40,319 bases of DNA, from positions 1 to 40,319 of the forward strand of contig NZ_MBEI01000073.1 in the NCBI RefSeq assembly GCF_001953985.1. The letters are read 5' to 3'. Source of the DNA: Mycobacterium colombiense (GTDB lineage: Bacteria > Actinomycetota > Actinomycetes > Mycobacteriales > Mycobacteriaceae). The first letter of the stretch is position 1. Each line of letters opens with the position of its first letter. Positions 22,454 through 32,986 of the stretch are shown here, piece after piece. The position numbers and the translations under genes are program-made. The notes under the pieces were generated by a model. That model was not told the DNA's origin. It saw nothing but the letters and a program-made list of their open reading frames with translations, and made no database searches.

Positions 22454-22509
22454 GCGATCGCGTTAAACTCAGCCTGATCCGTTCGGGAAATCGCCCGCGG
22501 CCGGCCGCG

Positions 22510-23181
22510 TCAGCCCAGCAGCAGCGCGGGATCGCCGCGGCGCCGATACACCGAACCGAACCGGGCGTCCAGACGCAACCACGTCGGCAGTATCCGGACC
22601 CGGATCAACTCGTCGGCGTCGACCGCATCGGGTGACTGGGGCAGAAAACCCATTGCGGTCAACGCGAACACGCAGCGCATCGGCAGACCGACCTGCACGT
22701 CCGGCGCGCTGACCTGAATGACCTCCTGGTCGAGCAGCGACACCGGCGGCCCATGAGAACTGCTGTGCTCCTTGGCAAGTTGCGCGCCGCGTTGCGCGAG
22801 GTCGAGCATCACCCGGGCCGGGATGTCCTCGAGGTGGGTGAAGCCGGATTCGGGCGGCAACGCACCCCGCCAGGCGGAATCCATCGCGAAGCCGGGATTG
22901 ACGTAACCCGATTCATCCATCGCGGACAGGCCGCGCGCCAGGGCGTCGGCGCCCACCGACAGATCGCCGGGCCGCACCTGTCCGACCACCACCCTGCTGG
23001 CCAGCACGTCGAAACCCGTTGCGACCCAGGCCGTCAGCAGCCCCGGGGATCGAGTCCGGAATCGGATGATCGCGGCGTCGGCGAGCCGCAGCGCGCGGTC
23101 GACGAATGCGGCCAGATCCGCGCGGTGGGCGTCCCTGGAGTCGGGGCCCAGCCATAGTCCTCGGTCGGCTACCTGATCCAC
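22510..23181 (-). CDS. Conserved hypothetical protein (Rv2474c homologue)
   Basis: I do not recognise a family. The 223-aa product, from GTG 23179-23181, starts DQVADRGLWLGPDSRD and is soluble with no signal peptide or membrane helix. It contains a stretch DLSVGADALARGLSAMDESGYVN and ends LRLDARFGSVYRRRGDPALLLG. The start overlaps the thioesterase stop by 13 bp and GGGAG lies about 9 nt upstream, so it is probably translated as the third member of the gdh-thioesterase operon. The length is near the 217 aa of Rv2474c. Confidence 0.75.
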   Translation of the reverse strand: MDQVADRGLWLGPDSRDAHRADLAAFVDRALRLADAAIIRFRTRSPGLLTAWVATGFDVLASRVVVGQVRPGDLSVGADALARGLSAMDESGYVNPGFAMDSAWRGALPPESGFTHLEDIPARVMLDLAQRGAQLAKEHSSSHGPPVSLLDQEVIQVSAPDVQVGLPMRCVFALTAMGFLPQSPDAVDADELIRVRILPTWLRLDARFGSVYRRRGDPALLLG

Positions 23182-23582
23182 CGTTGCAGATACTCCCGAT
23201 GTTGTGGCGAGAGGCGCACCAGCCGCTCCTCCTCGATATGGACGGCGGCCAGTTGCGACTCGGCGATGACGGCCGGCTTCGACTCCGGATCCGCGGTGAC
23301 CGAGCGCACCTCGTAGCCCAGCGTGAAGTCGACCGCCCGCAACCGCTTGGTCCACATGGTCACCTGCAGCGGTGAATCCACCAGCCGCAGCTGACCTTTG
23401 TAGGTCACCTTGACCTCGGCGATGAGCAACCCGATGGTCAAGATGTCGACCTCGAACGCCTCACGCAGGAACTGGACGCGCGCCTCCTCCAAGATCGTGA
23501 CCATGGTGGCGTGGTTGACATGCTGATACATGTCGATGTCCGACCAACGCACTGGCACGGGCGCGACGAAGCCGACGCTCAA
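23169..23582 (-). CDS. Hot-dog-fold acyl-CoA thioesterase (Rv2475c homologue)
   Basis: The 137-aa product is a 4-hydroxybenzoyl-CoA thioesterase-type hot-dog protein: VRWSDIDMYQHVNHATMVTILEEAR contains the catalytic Asp and the conserved NH, followed by the beta-sheet strands VKVTYKGQLRLVD and LGYEVRSV. It probably hydrolyses an acyl-CoA, substrate unknown. The start is TTG at 23580-23582, overlapping the gdh stop as TTGA, with AGAGGA about 10 nt upstream. M. tuberculosis has the same-sized Rv2475c (138 aa). Longer frames run back into gdh and are not needed. Confidence 0.88.
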   Translation of the reverse strand: MSVGFVAPVPVRWSDIDMYQHVNHATMVTILEEARVQFLREAFEVDILTIGLLIAEVKVTYKGQLRLVDSPLQVTMWTKRLRAVDFTLGYEVRSVTADPESKPAVIAESQLAAVHIEEERLVRLSPQHREYLQRWIR

Positions 23583-26500
23583 CTTGATGATCCTCTTCCA
23601 CTGGTACGGGTCATGCGACGGATTTGTCGCGCTGCGACGGACAGCGTAGCGAGATCCTTGTCCCCGCTTTCCTGGATCTCGATGAGTGTGCGGCGGGCCC
23701 GCTCGACCCTGGAGGCGCTCAGGTGTTCCCACTCGGCGATTTTCTCTTCACCGCTCTCATCGGGCTCCCCCACGGCGAGCACATCGAAGCACAGCGACCG
23801 CAGCGAAGCATAGATGTCGTCACGAATCGCCAAGCGCGCCAAGGAGTGCCAGCGGTCCCGGCGGGGCAGTTCGGATACCGCCGTCAAGAGCCCGTCGGTG
23901 CCGAGGCGGTCCATGAGCGCGAAGTAGGTGTCGGCGACCTCGGCGGCGTCGATGTCGCTGATGTCACCGATGTCGATGATGTCGAGCAGGCTGAAGCGGT
24001 ACAGCCCGGCGGCCACCGAATACGCGAGGTCTTCGGGTGCGCCCTGGGAGGTGAATTCCGCGGCTTCCTTTTCCACGATGGCCTTGTCGTCGCCGCGCAG
24101 CCACTCGGACATCCGTGGCGTCAGCGCCCGGACCTTGGCGGCGAACCGGTTGATCTCGGCGCCGACCGCCAGCGGTTGCGGACGGTAGTTGAGTAGCCAG
24201 CGTCCGGCGCGGTCGATCAGCCGACGGGTGTCCAACGTGAGCCGATCCGACAGTGGGACTGGCAGATTCGCCGCGCGGATGCGCCGCCACGTCTCTCCGA
24301 CCCCGAAGATGGCGTCGGTGGCGACGTAGGTGCGCACCGCGTCGACCGACCCGACACCGACGTCCTCGACGATCCGGAAGGCGTAGCTGATCCCGGCGGC
24401 GTCCACCAGGTCGTTGATCAGCATGGTGGTGACGATCTCGCGGCGCAGCTGATGCGTGCGGATCTCCGGAGTGAACCGTTCCCGCAACGGTTTCGGGAAG
24501 TACAGGGGCAGCCGGGAGGCGAAGACGTCCTGCTCGGTCAATTCGGTCTCGAGCATCTCCTCCTTGAGCCCCAGCTTCACGTGGGCCATCAGGGTGCACA
24601 TCTCCGGTGAGGTGAGACCGATGCCGGCCTCGGCGCGCCGCGCGATCTCCTTCTCCGACGGCAGCGCTTCCAGGTCGCGGTGGATGCCGCGCTCGTCGAC
24701 CAGGTACTGAATCAGCCTGGCGTGCACCGGCAACAGGCTCGCCGCGTTCGCGCGGCTGGTGCCGATCAGGTCGTTCTGGTCGTCGTTGTCGGTAAGCACC
24801 AGTTGCGCGACCTCGTCGGTCATCGACTCGAGCAGCGGTTTGCGCTCTTCCGGCTTGACCTTGCCGGCGGTCACCAGCGAGTCGATCAAGATCTTGATGT
24901 TGACCTCGTGGTCCGAGCAGTCCACACCGGCCGAGTTGTCCATCGCATCGGTGTTGATCCGGCCACCCGCCAAATCGAACTCGACGCGACCCAGCGCGGT
25001 CACCCCGAGGTTGCCGCCCTCGCCGATCACCTTGGCGCGCACCTGGCTTCCGTTGACCCGGACCGGGTCGTTGGCGCGGTCGCCGACGTCGGCGTCGGAT
25101 TCGGACTCCGCCTTGATGTAGGTGCCGATGCCCCCGTTGAACAGCAGATCCACCGGCGCCTGCAAAATCGCCTTGATCAGGTTGGGCGGCGTCATCTCGG
25201 CGACGTCGCCCTCGATGCCCAGCGCGTCGCGAACCTGGGCGCTGACCGGAATCGCCTTGTGCTCACGGCTGTACACGCCGCCGCCCTCACTGATCAATGA
25301 GGTGTCGTAGTCCTCCCAGCTGGACCGCGGCAGGTCGAACATCCGCCGGCGTTCCTCCCACGAACGCGCGGCGTCGGGGTCGGGGTCCAGGAAGATGTGG
25401 CGGTGGTCGAAGGCGGCGAGCAGCCGGATGTGCTTGCTCAGCAGCATGCCGTTGCCGAAGACGTCGCCGCTCATGTCGCCGATTCCGACGACGGTGAAAT
25501 CTTCGGTCTGCGTGTCGACGTCCATCTCCCGGAAGTGCCGTTTGACGGCCTCCCACGCGCCCTTGGCCGTGATGCCCATGGCCTTGTGGTCGTAGCCGAC
25601 CGACCCGCCGGACGCGAACGCGTCACCCAGCCAGAATCCGTAGGACTTCGCGACGTCGTTGGCGATGTCGGAGAAGGTGGCGGTGCCCTTGTCCGCCGCC
25701 ACCACCAGGTACGCGTCGTCGCCGTCGCGTCGGATGACTTCGGGTGGCGGGCTGACCTTCCCGGTCGCATGGTCGACGTTGTCGGTGACGTCGAGCAGGC
25801 CGGAGATGAACAGCTGATAGCAGGCGACGCCCTCGGCGCGGCTGGCGTCGCGGTCGGCGGCGGCGTCACCGGTGGGCAGCGGCGGCCGCTTGAGGACGAA
25901 TCCGCCCTTGGCGCCCACCGGCACGATGACGGCGTTCTTCACCGCCTGCGCCTTGACCAAACCGAGGATCTCGGTGCGGAAGTCGTCCCGGCGGTCCGAC
26001 CAGCGCAGGCCGCCCCGGGCCACCGGGCCGAACCGCAGATGCACGCCCTCGACCCGGGGCGAGTAGACGAAGATCTCGTATTTGGGGCGCGGCAGCGGCA
26101 GCTCGTCGACCAGCTGGGCGTCCAGCTTGATCGCCAACACGTTGCGGGCCCGCGCCGAACCCTCACTCGTCACAAAGTAATTGGTCCGCAGCGTGGCCTG
26201 CACCAGCGATGCGAAGGCACGCAGAATGCGGTCGGTGTCCAGGCTCACCAGCGCGTCGATGTCGGCGGCGACCGCGCCGGCGGCGGCCTGCGCATCGCGG
26301 CCCGCCGATGAATCGGGGTCGGGGTCGAACAGCGCCTCGAAGAGCGCCACGAGTGATCGCGCGGTCGAGGGATGCTCGTTGAGCACCGACTCGATATAGG
26401 ACTGGCTGTAGGGAAAGTTCGCCTGCCGCAAGTACTTTGCGTAGGCCCGCAACAGCACGACCTGCTCCCATCGCAGGCCCGCGCGCATCACCAGCTCGTT

Positions 26501-28420
26501 GAACCGGTCGACCTCGAGCCGGCCGTTCCAGATGGCGGTGACCGCATCCGCGAACCGCTCGGCCATCGCGTCGCGCTCCTCCTGCGTCGACGCCAGCCGG
26601 ATGGTCGGGTGCGGTGAGATCTTGAACTGATAGATCCACACCGGCAGCCCGTCGGACCGGTTGACGGTGAACGGGCGCTCCTCGAGCACCACCACACCCA
26701 TGCTCTGCAGCATCGGCAGCAGCTGGCTCAACGAGGCGGTGCGCCCGCCCAGGAACCAGGTCAGCTGGGCCGTCCCGTCGTCGGCCTCGGTGAACACCAG
26801 CTTGACCGAGTTGTCTTGCAGCTCATTGATGATGGCGATGTGGCCGATCGCGTCGGCCGGGGCCACGGCCTGCTTGTAGACCTCGGGGAAGGCGGCCGCG
26901 TAGTACTCGGCGTCGGTGTGTCCCACGGAGCCTTCCGCGGCGGCGGCGACGAGCCGGTCGGTCCAGGTGCGCGCGGCCTCGCTCAGCAACGCCTGAATCC
27001 GGATCCGGTTGTCTTCGGACACGTCGACAGGCGCGGCGTCGGGGCGGTCGGTAGGCAGGCGGACCATGAAATGCATCAGGGCCCAAGGTGATTCGCTGAC
27101 CCGGGCGGTGAATTCCAGCCGGGTGCCGCCGAATTCGTGAACCAGGATGTCTTCAATCTGCAGCCGGACCGCCGTGGTGTAACGGTCGCGGGGCAGATAC
27201 ACCAGGCAGGAAACGAAGTACTGCAGCCGGTCGGCGCGCAGGAACAGCAACGCGTTTCGCTGCGGTCCCAGGTCGACCACCGCTTTGGCCATCGCCAGGA
27301 GTCGCTGGGCGCTGAGCGTGAACAGCTCCGAGCGGGGCACGGTCTGGATGACGTCGAGCAGCAGCTGGCCCGGGTGGATCGGGTCGTTGTCGGCCATCGT
27401 CAGCGCCTCCCGGACCCGGCGCGAAATCGTCGGGATTTCCAGGACATCGGCGTTCATGGCGGCCACCGTGAACAGCCCGACGAAGCGGTGCTCGATCACG
27501 GCACCGTCGACGTATTCGCGCACCGCGATGGCGTACGGATAGGCGCCGTAGCGCAGATAGCTGCCCACCACCGATTGCGCGAGCACCAGCAATCTGTCGT
27601 CGTCGGTCAGCCGGGGGCGCGAGCCGGTGCGGGTGCGCAGCACGCCGAGGCCGGGGGTGCCGTCGCCGGAGACCTGGCCGTCGTGCACGTGGCAGCGCTG
27701 ATAGCCGAGCAGGAGAAAGTTGCCGTTGCCCAGCCAGCGCAGCAGCGCCGCGACGTCGTCGCGGTCCGGCGCCGAGAAGTGGTCGTCGGCGTTGGCTTCG
27801 ACCTGCGCGGCCAGATCGTTCAGCCTGGCGATCAAGGCCGACGCATCGCTGGCGACCTGTTGCACGTCGGCCAGCACCTTGGGCAGCAGCCGCTCGACCT
27901 CGGTGAGTCCCTTGCTGTCAACCGACGGCAGCAGCTGCACGTGGATCCAGGCCTCGCCGGCGTATTGCGATGCGCCTTCGGCTTTCGCCTCGACGCGCAG
28001 CAGGTCGCCCTCGGGGCTGCGCTGCACTTCGAACACCGGCGTCATGATGGCCGTGTACGGGACGCCGAGCCGGTGCAGCAGCACGGTGACCGAATCCATC
28101 AGCATGCCGCCGTGATCGGTGACGACCTGCAGGGCGGGCCCGAAGCCGGCGGGATCTTCGGCCGGGTACACCGCGACGCGGCTCTCGCCGTCGGGCCGGT
28201 GCTGGCCGAGCCGATAGTGCGCGCTCAGCATGGCCGGCGTCACGATCGCCGCCGGCACGGTCAGGTCGATGGGCCCGGTTTCCGCGCCGCCCGACTCGTC
28301 GCTGTGCGGGCCGCGATAGCTCTCGACGTAGGCCCTCGAAATCCACTCAGGGATGTCCTGCTGCCGGGTGAAGGTCGTCCACGGCTCGAGATCTTGTCTG
28401 GCTCCGGGATCGATCGTCAT
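23579..28420 (-). CDS. gdh: NAD-specific glutamate dehydrogenase, large (about 180 kDa) type
   Basis: This large-type GDH converts glutamate to 2-oxoglutarate and ammonia with NAD and supports nitrogen homeostasis and growth on amino acids; in mycobacteria its activity is restrained by the phosphoprotein GarA. The 1613-aa product has a long N-terminal regulatory half (ACT-like, e.g. LLQDVIQTVP region), the catalytic core (GPVARGGLRWSDRRDDFRTE, KNAVIVPVGAKGGFV, DVTDNVDHA, GIGDMSGDVFGNGML as the NAD site) and a helical C-terminus. I start at ATG 28418-28420, MTIDPGA as in Rv2476c, with GGGAGC upstream; an ATG 45 bp earlier is less likely. Confidence 0.96.
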   Translation of the reverse strand: MTIDPGARQDLEPWTTFTRQQDIPEWISRAYVESYRGPHSDESGGAETGPIDLTVPAAIVTPAMLSAHYRLGQHRPDGESRVAVYPAEDPAGFGPALQVVTDHGGMLMDSVTVLLHRLGVPYTAIMTPVFEVQRSPEGDLLRVEAKAEGASQYAGEAWIHVQLLPSVDSKGLTEVERLLPKVLADVQQVASDASALIARLNDLAAQVEANADDHFSAPDRDDVAALLRWLGNGNFLLLGYQRCHVHDGQVSGDGTPGLGVLRTRTGSRPRLTDDDRLLVLAQSVVGSYLRYGAYPYAIAVREYVDGAVIEHRFVGLFTVAAMNADVLEIPTISRRVREALTMADNDPIHPGQLLLDVIQTVPRSELFTLSAQRLLAMAKAVVDLGPQRNALLFLRADRLQYFVSCLVYLPRDRYTTAVRLQIEDILVHEFGGTRLEFTARVSESPWALMHFMVRLPTDRPDAAPVDVSEDNRIRIQALLSEAARTWTDRLVAAAAEGSVGHTDAEYYAAAFPEVYKQAVAPADAIGHIAIINELQDNSVKLVFTEADDGTAQLTWFLGGRTASLSQLLPMLQSMGVVVLEERPFTVNRSDGLPVWIYQFKISPHPTIRLASTQEERDAMAERFADAVTAIWNGRLEVDRFNELVMRAGLRWEQVVLLRAYAKYLRQANFPYSQSYIESVLNEHPSTARSLVALFEALFDPDPDSSAGRDAQAAAGAVAADIDALVSLDTDRILRAFASLVQATLRTNYFVTSEGSARARNVLAIKLDAQLVDELPLPRPKYEIFVYSPRVEGVHLRFGPVARGGLRWSDRRDDFRTEILGLVKAQAVKNAVIVPVGAKGGFVLKRPPLPTGDAAADRDASRAEGVACYQLFISGLLDVTDNVDHATGKVSPPPEVIRRDGDDAYLVVAADKGTATFSDIANDVAKSYGFWLGDAFASGGSVGYDHKAMGITAKGAWEAVKRHFREMDVDTQTEDFTVVGIGDMSGDVFGNGMLLSKHIRLLAAFDHRHIFLDPDPDAARSWEERRRMFDLPRSSWEDYDTSLISEGGGVYSREHKAIPVSAQVRDALGIEGDVAEMTPPNLIKAILQAPVDLLFNGGIGTYIKAESESDADVGDRANDPVRVNGSQVRAKVIGEGGNLGVTALGRVEFDLAGGRINTDAMDNSAGVDCSDHEVNIKILIDSLVTAGKVKPEERKPLLESMTDEVAQLVLTDNDDQNDLIGTSRANAASLLPVHARLIQYLVDERGIHRDLEALPSEKEIARRAEAGIGLTSPEMCTLMAHVKLGLKEEMLETELTEQDVFASRLPLYFPKPLRERFTPEIRTHQLRREIVTTMLINDLVDAAGISYAFRIVEDVGVGSVDAVRTYVATDAIFGVGETWRRIRAANLPVPLSDRLTLDTRRLIDRAGRWLLNYRPQPLAVGAEINRFAAKVRALTPRMSEWLRGDDKAIVEKEAAEFTSQGAPEDLAYSVAAGLYRFSLLDIIDIGDISDIDAAEVADTYFALMDRLGTDGLLTAVSELPRRDRWHSLARLAIRDDIYASLRSLCFDVLAVGEPDESGEEKIAEWEHLSASRVERARRTLIEIQESGDKDLATLSVAARQIRRMTRTSGRGSSS

Positions 28421-28498
28421 GCCGATAGCTCCCAACTGGCGACGGTTGTCAGTGCGCTCGGTCACCCCGTTTCGTGGCGGTGCGGGGCAGAGCTGACA

Positions 28499-30175
<1,677 letters not shown>

Positions 30176-30264
30176 GCCGCGGTTATGCCTTTCTGATTTG
30201 CAGAGTGATCTCGCGGACCATCCTAGGCATCGCCCGCTAACGGCAGCCCCGCGCCCGAGCAGGC

Positions 30265-30771
30265 TCAGGCGGGAATGGACAGCGGGGCCTCGTCGGCGGT
30301 CGCGTCACCCGTGCCGGCCGGATCGTCGCCGACCAGCGGGTCCTCGCTACTAACGTCGACGCCGTCGACTGGAGTTCCCGGGGCCGCGCTGCCCTGCCCG
30401 GCCTGGGGACCGGTATAGCCGGGCTTCTCGATGCGCACGATGACGCGGGACAGGTCCGGCCCGACCGCGGTCGCCCGCATCTCCACTGACGAGCGGCGGT
30501 TGCCGTCGCGGTCCTCGTATTCGCTGGTGTACACGTGACCCACCACGATCACCGGCGCGCCCTTGCCCAGGGCGGCGCCCACGCCGGTGACCAGCTTGCC
30601 CCAGCAGTTGACCGTGACGAACAGCGAGTGTCCGTGTTCCCAGCCGCCGTCACCGGTGCGGCGGCGCGAGTTGCTGGCCACCCGGAACTTGATGACCTCC
30701 TGGTCGCCGACCTTGCGCCGGGCAGGGTCGTTGACGATGTGGCCGACGACGGTAAGCGGGGTTTCGAACAT
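30265..30771 (-). CDS. ssbB: Second single-stranded DNA-binding protein (SsbB type)
   Basis: An OB-fold SSB paralogue (168 aa; Rv2478c is 161). The fold runs from TPLTVVGHIVNDPARRKVGDQEVIKFRVASN to GAPVIVVGHVYTSEYEDRDGNRRSSVEMRATAVGPD. The tail is acidic but ends LSIPA and lacks the DDxPF tip that housekeeping SSB uses to recruit repair and replication proteins, which fits the accessory SsbB. ATG at 30769-30771 has AAGGGAT upstream; MFETPLTVVG is the family start, so an extension to 30795 is left out. It lies just downstream of the copD-ctaG gene on the same strand. Confidence 0.88.
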   Translation of the reverse strand: MFETPLTVVGHIVNDPARRKVGDQEVIKFRVASNSRRRTGDGGWEHGHSLFVTVNCWGKLVTGVGAALGKGAPVIVVGHVYTSEYEDRDGNRRSSVEMRATAVGPDLSRVIVRIEKPGYTGPQAGQGSAAPGTPVDGVDVSSEDPLVGDDPAGTGDATADEAPLSIPA

Positions 30772-30891
30772 GGGTTGATCCCTTCTCGATTGCATTGGCT
30801 ATGGCTGCCAGTAGGCGGGGCGCCACCGACGAGCGCCGTGGGGAACAACCCGGAAATCGGCCGTCGCTGTGGAAGAAACCGGGACTGTGGA

Positions 30892-32958
30892 TCAGTCGGG
30901 ATCGGCGGGGGCCTGGCCGGCCCGCTTGGGCGTCTCGCCCTGCGCCAGCTGTGCCAGCATCGCGTTGTAAGCGACCAGCTCGGCGTCATCGTCGCGGTCG
31001 GCGGCCCGGTCCAGCCGCTTGGCGGTGCGGCGATCGCTGCGCGCCCACTGGATCAGCAGCGCGAGCATCACGATCACCAGCGGGAACTCCCCCGCCGACC
31101 AGGCGATGCCCCCGCCCAGGTGCTGATCGCCCAGCAGATCGGTGTGCCAGCTCAGGCCGAGGGAGCGGTAATAGTCGGCGCCGAGCACCTTCTTGGTGCC
31201 CATCAACACCACCCCGAAGAACGCGTGCAGCGGCAGCGACGCGAACACCACGGCCACCTTGGCCAGCGGCGGTATCGGTCGCGGCGTCGGGTCCACCCCG
31301 ATCACCACCCAATAGAACAGGTAGCCGCTGAGCAGAAAGTGCAGGTTCATCGCCAGATGCCCGGCGTGGCTGCTAGCGGTGGTGTCGAAGAGGTTCGACA
31401 GGTACAGCCCGTAGAACCCGGCGACGAACAGCACCGTGGCCACCACCGGGTTGGTGAGGAATCGGGAGACGCGGCTGTGCAGCGCGGCCAACAGCCACTC
31501 CCGCATGCCCGGCGGATCATCACGGCCGGCCGCGGGCAGCGCCCGCAGCGCCAGGGTGACCGGGGCGCCGAGCACCAGCAGGATCGGGATCAGCATCGAC
31601 AGGCACATGTGGACCACCATGTGCATGCTGAACATCGCCGGCATGTAGCGCCCGACGCCCGAGGACGTCACGAACAACAACACCAGGCAGCCGAGCAGCC
31701 AGGACAAGGCCCGACCGGGCGGCCAGGTGTCGCCGCGCCGGCGCAGCCGGACCAGCGCCGCCACATACAGCGCGGCGAAGACGAGGGCGGCGGAGCCGAA
31801 GATCAGGTCGAAGCGCCAGTCGAACAGGATGCGCGCCACGGTGGGCGGCCCGTCGAAGTCGTAACCGATCTCCGCTTCGGGAATCGACGGCAGCCGGGCC
31901 GGCGGTGGCGGCGGCGGGGTGCGGCCCAGCCCGACGGCGACGCCGAAGGTGAGGCCGAAAATGGCGGCCTCGATCAGGGTCAGCCGCAGCAGCGCACCGC
32001 GTGCGCGTGCCGGAGTCGGATCCGCTTGCAGCGCAGCCACACTCACACGCCGCTGGCGCCAGCCGAGCCCGCCCAGCAGGCACAGCGCGACGAACTTGGC
32101 GGTGACCAGCCGGCCGTAGTCGGTGCTGAACAGGTCGGACGGCTGCACGCGCACCAGGGCGTTGACCACGCCGCTCACCGCCATCGCGACCCAACACCAC
32201 AGCGCGATCATCGAGAAACGCCGCGCGGCCAGCCCGAGGTGGCCACCGCCGCGCAGGGCGTGGGCGAGCAGGGCGAGCAGGCCACCGGCCCACAGGCTGG
32301 CGGCGACCAGGTGGATCAGCAGGCCGTTGGTGGCCAGGTCGTGCGAACCGCCGGCCGACGAATGACCGGTCAGGCCCAGCGGGATCAGCGTCGTCACCGA
32401 CGCGGCGGCCAGCACCGGCGTCCACGACCAGCGCAGCACCGACAGGCTCGCCAGTGTGATCACCGCGGCCATGAGCGCGGTCCAGCGCCAGGCCGAGGCG
32501 TTGGTGACGAGACCCGCCAACGACCACATCCGCATCGGGGGGATGTCGGCGACGGGATGGCCGGACACGTCGGAGACGGTCAGCGGGACCAGCATTGCGG
32601 CGCAGACCGCCCATACCCCCGACGCCACCGTCCCGAGCCGAAGGGCCCGATAGCCGTCGGCGTCGAGGACACCGTTGCGCTGCGGCGGCACCAGGAACGC
32701 GGCGAACAGGAATGACCCGACCGCGAGCACGGCGGCGATCTCACCCGCGGCGCGGACGAACGGCAGCCCCAGCGTGGTCACCTGGCCCGGGTCGGGCAGG
32801 CCGGTCACGGTCAGCGCGCTGGCCAGCGAGAGCGTCCCGATGCCGGCGGCCGTGCAGCCGGCGAGCACCGCGACACCGGCCAGCACCGGCCACACCAGCG
32901 CGCGGCGCTGGGTTGCGGCCTCGGCCGGGGCCTTGCCGGCGGGCGGGGCGACGGTCAT
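30892..32958 (-). CDS. CopD-CtaG fusion membrane protein (copper/cytochrome oxidase assembly)
   Basis: The 688-aa product has about 12-14 predicted membrane segments in two blocks. The first (residues 20-320) resembles CopD copper-resistance proteins, with GVLDADGYRALRLGTVASGV and an HSSAGGSHD loop. The second (390-650) is a caa3-type CtaG domain: MFSMHMVVHMCLSMLIPILL, NLHFLLSGYLFYWVVIGVDP and LPLHAFFGVVLMGTKKVL, with conserved histidines able to bind copper. M. tuberculosis has this fusion at Rv0102, not at this locus. ATG at 32956-32958 follows a TACCCT -10 box by 6 nt, so it may be leaderless. A copper-delivery role for the aa3 oxidase is the likely function. Confidence 0.85.
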   Translation of the reverse strand: MTVAPPAGKAPAEAATQRRALVWPVLAGVAVLAGCTAAGIGTLSLASALTVTGLPDPGQVTTLGLPFVRAAGEIAAVLAVGSFLFAAFLVPPQRNGVLDADGYRALRLGTVASGVWAVCAAMLVPLTVSDVSGHPVADIPPMRMWSLAGLVTNASAWRWTALMAAVITLASLSVLRWSWTPVLAAASVTTLIPLGLTGHSSAGGSHDLATNGLLIHLVAASLWAGGLLALLAHALRGGGHLGLAARRFSMIALWCWVAMAVSGVVNALVRVQPSDLFSTDYGRLVTAKFVALCLLGGLGWRQRRVSVAALQADPTPARARGALLRLTLIEAAIFGLTFGVAVGLGRTPPPPPPARLPSIPEAEIGYDFDGPPTVARILFDWRFDLIFGSAALVFAALYVAALVRLRRRGDTWPPGRALSWLLGCLVLLFVTSSGVGRYMPAMFSMHMVVHMCLSMLIPILLVLGAPVTLALRALPAAGRDDPPGMREWLLAALHSRVSRFLTNPVVATVLFVAGFYGLYLSNLFDTTASSHAGHLAMNLHFLLSGYLFYWVVIGVDPTPRPIPPLAKVAVVFASLPLHAFFGVVLMGTKKVLGADYYRSLGLSWHTDLLGDQHLGGGIAWSAGEFPLVIVMLALLIQWARSDRRTAKRLDRAADRDDDAELVAYNAMLAQLAQGETPKRAGQAPADPD

Positions 32959-32964
32959 ATGTCC

Positions 32965-32970
32965 AGGGTA
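32965..32970 (-). promoter_or_regulatory. Leaderless-type -10 box for copD-ctaG
   Basis: Minus-strand TACCCT (TANNNT) lies 6 nt before the ATG at 32958 and there is no ribosome-binding site. This implies the gene is transcribed separately from plsB2, which ends 28 bp upstream. Confidence 0.45.
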
Positions 32971-32986
32971 TGGGCGGGCCCGCCGG

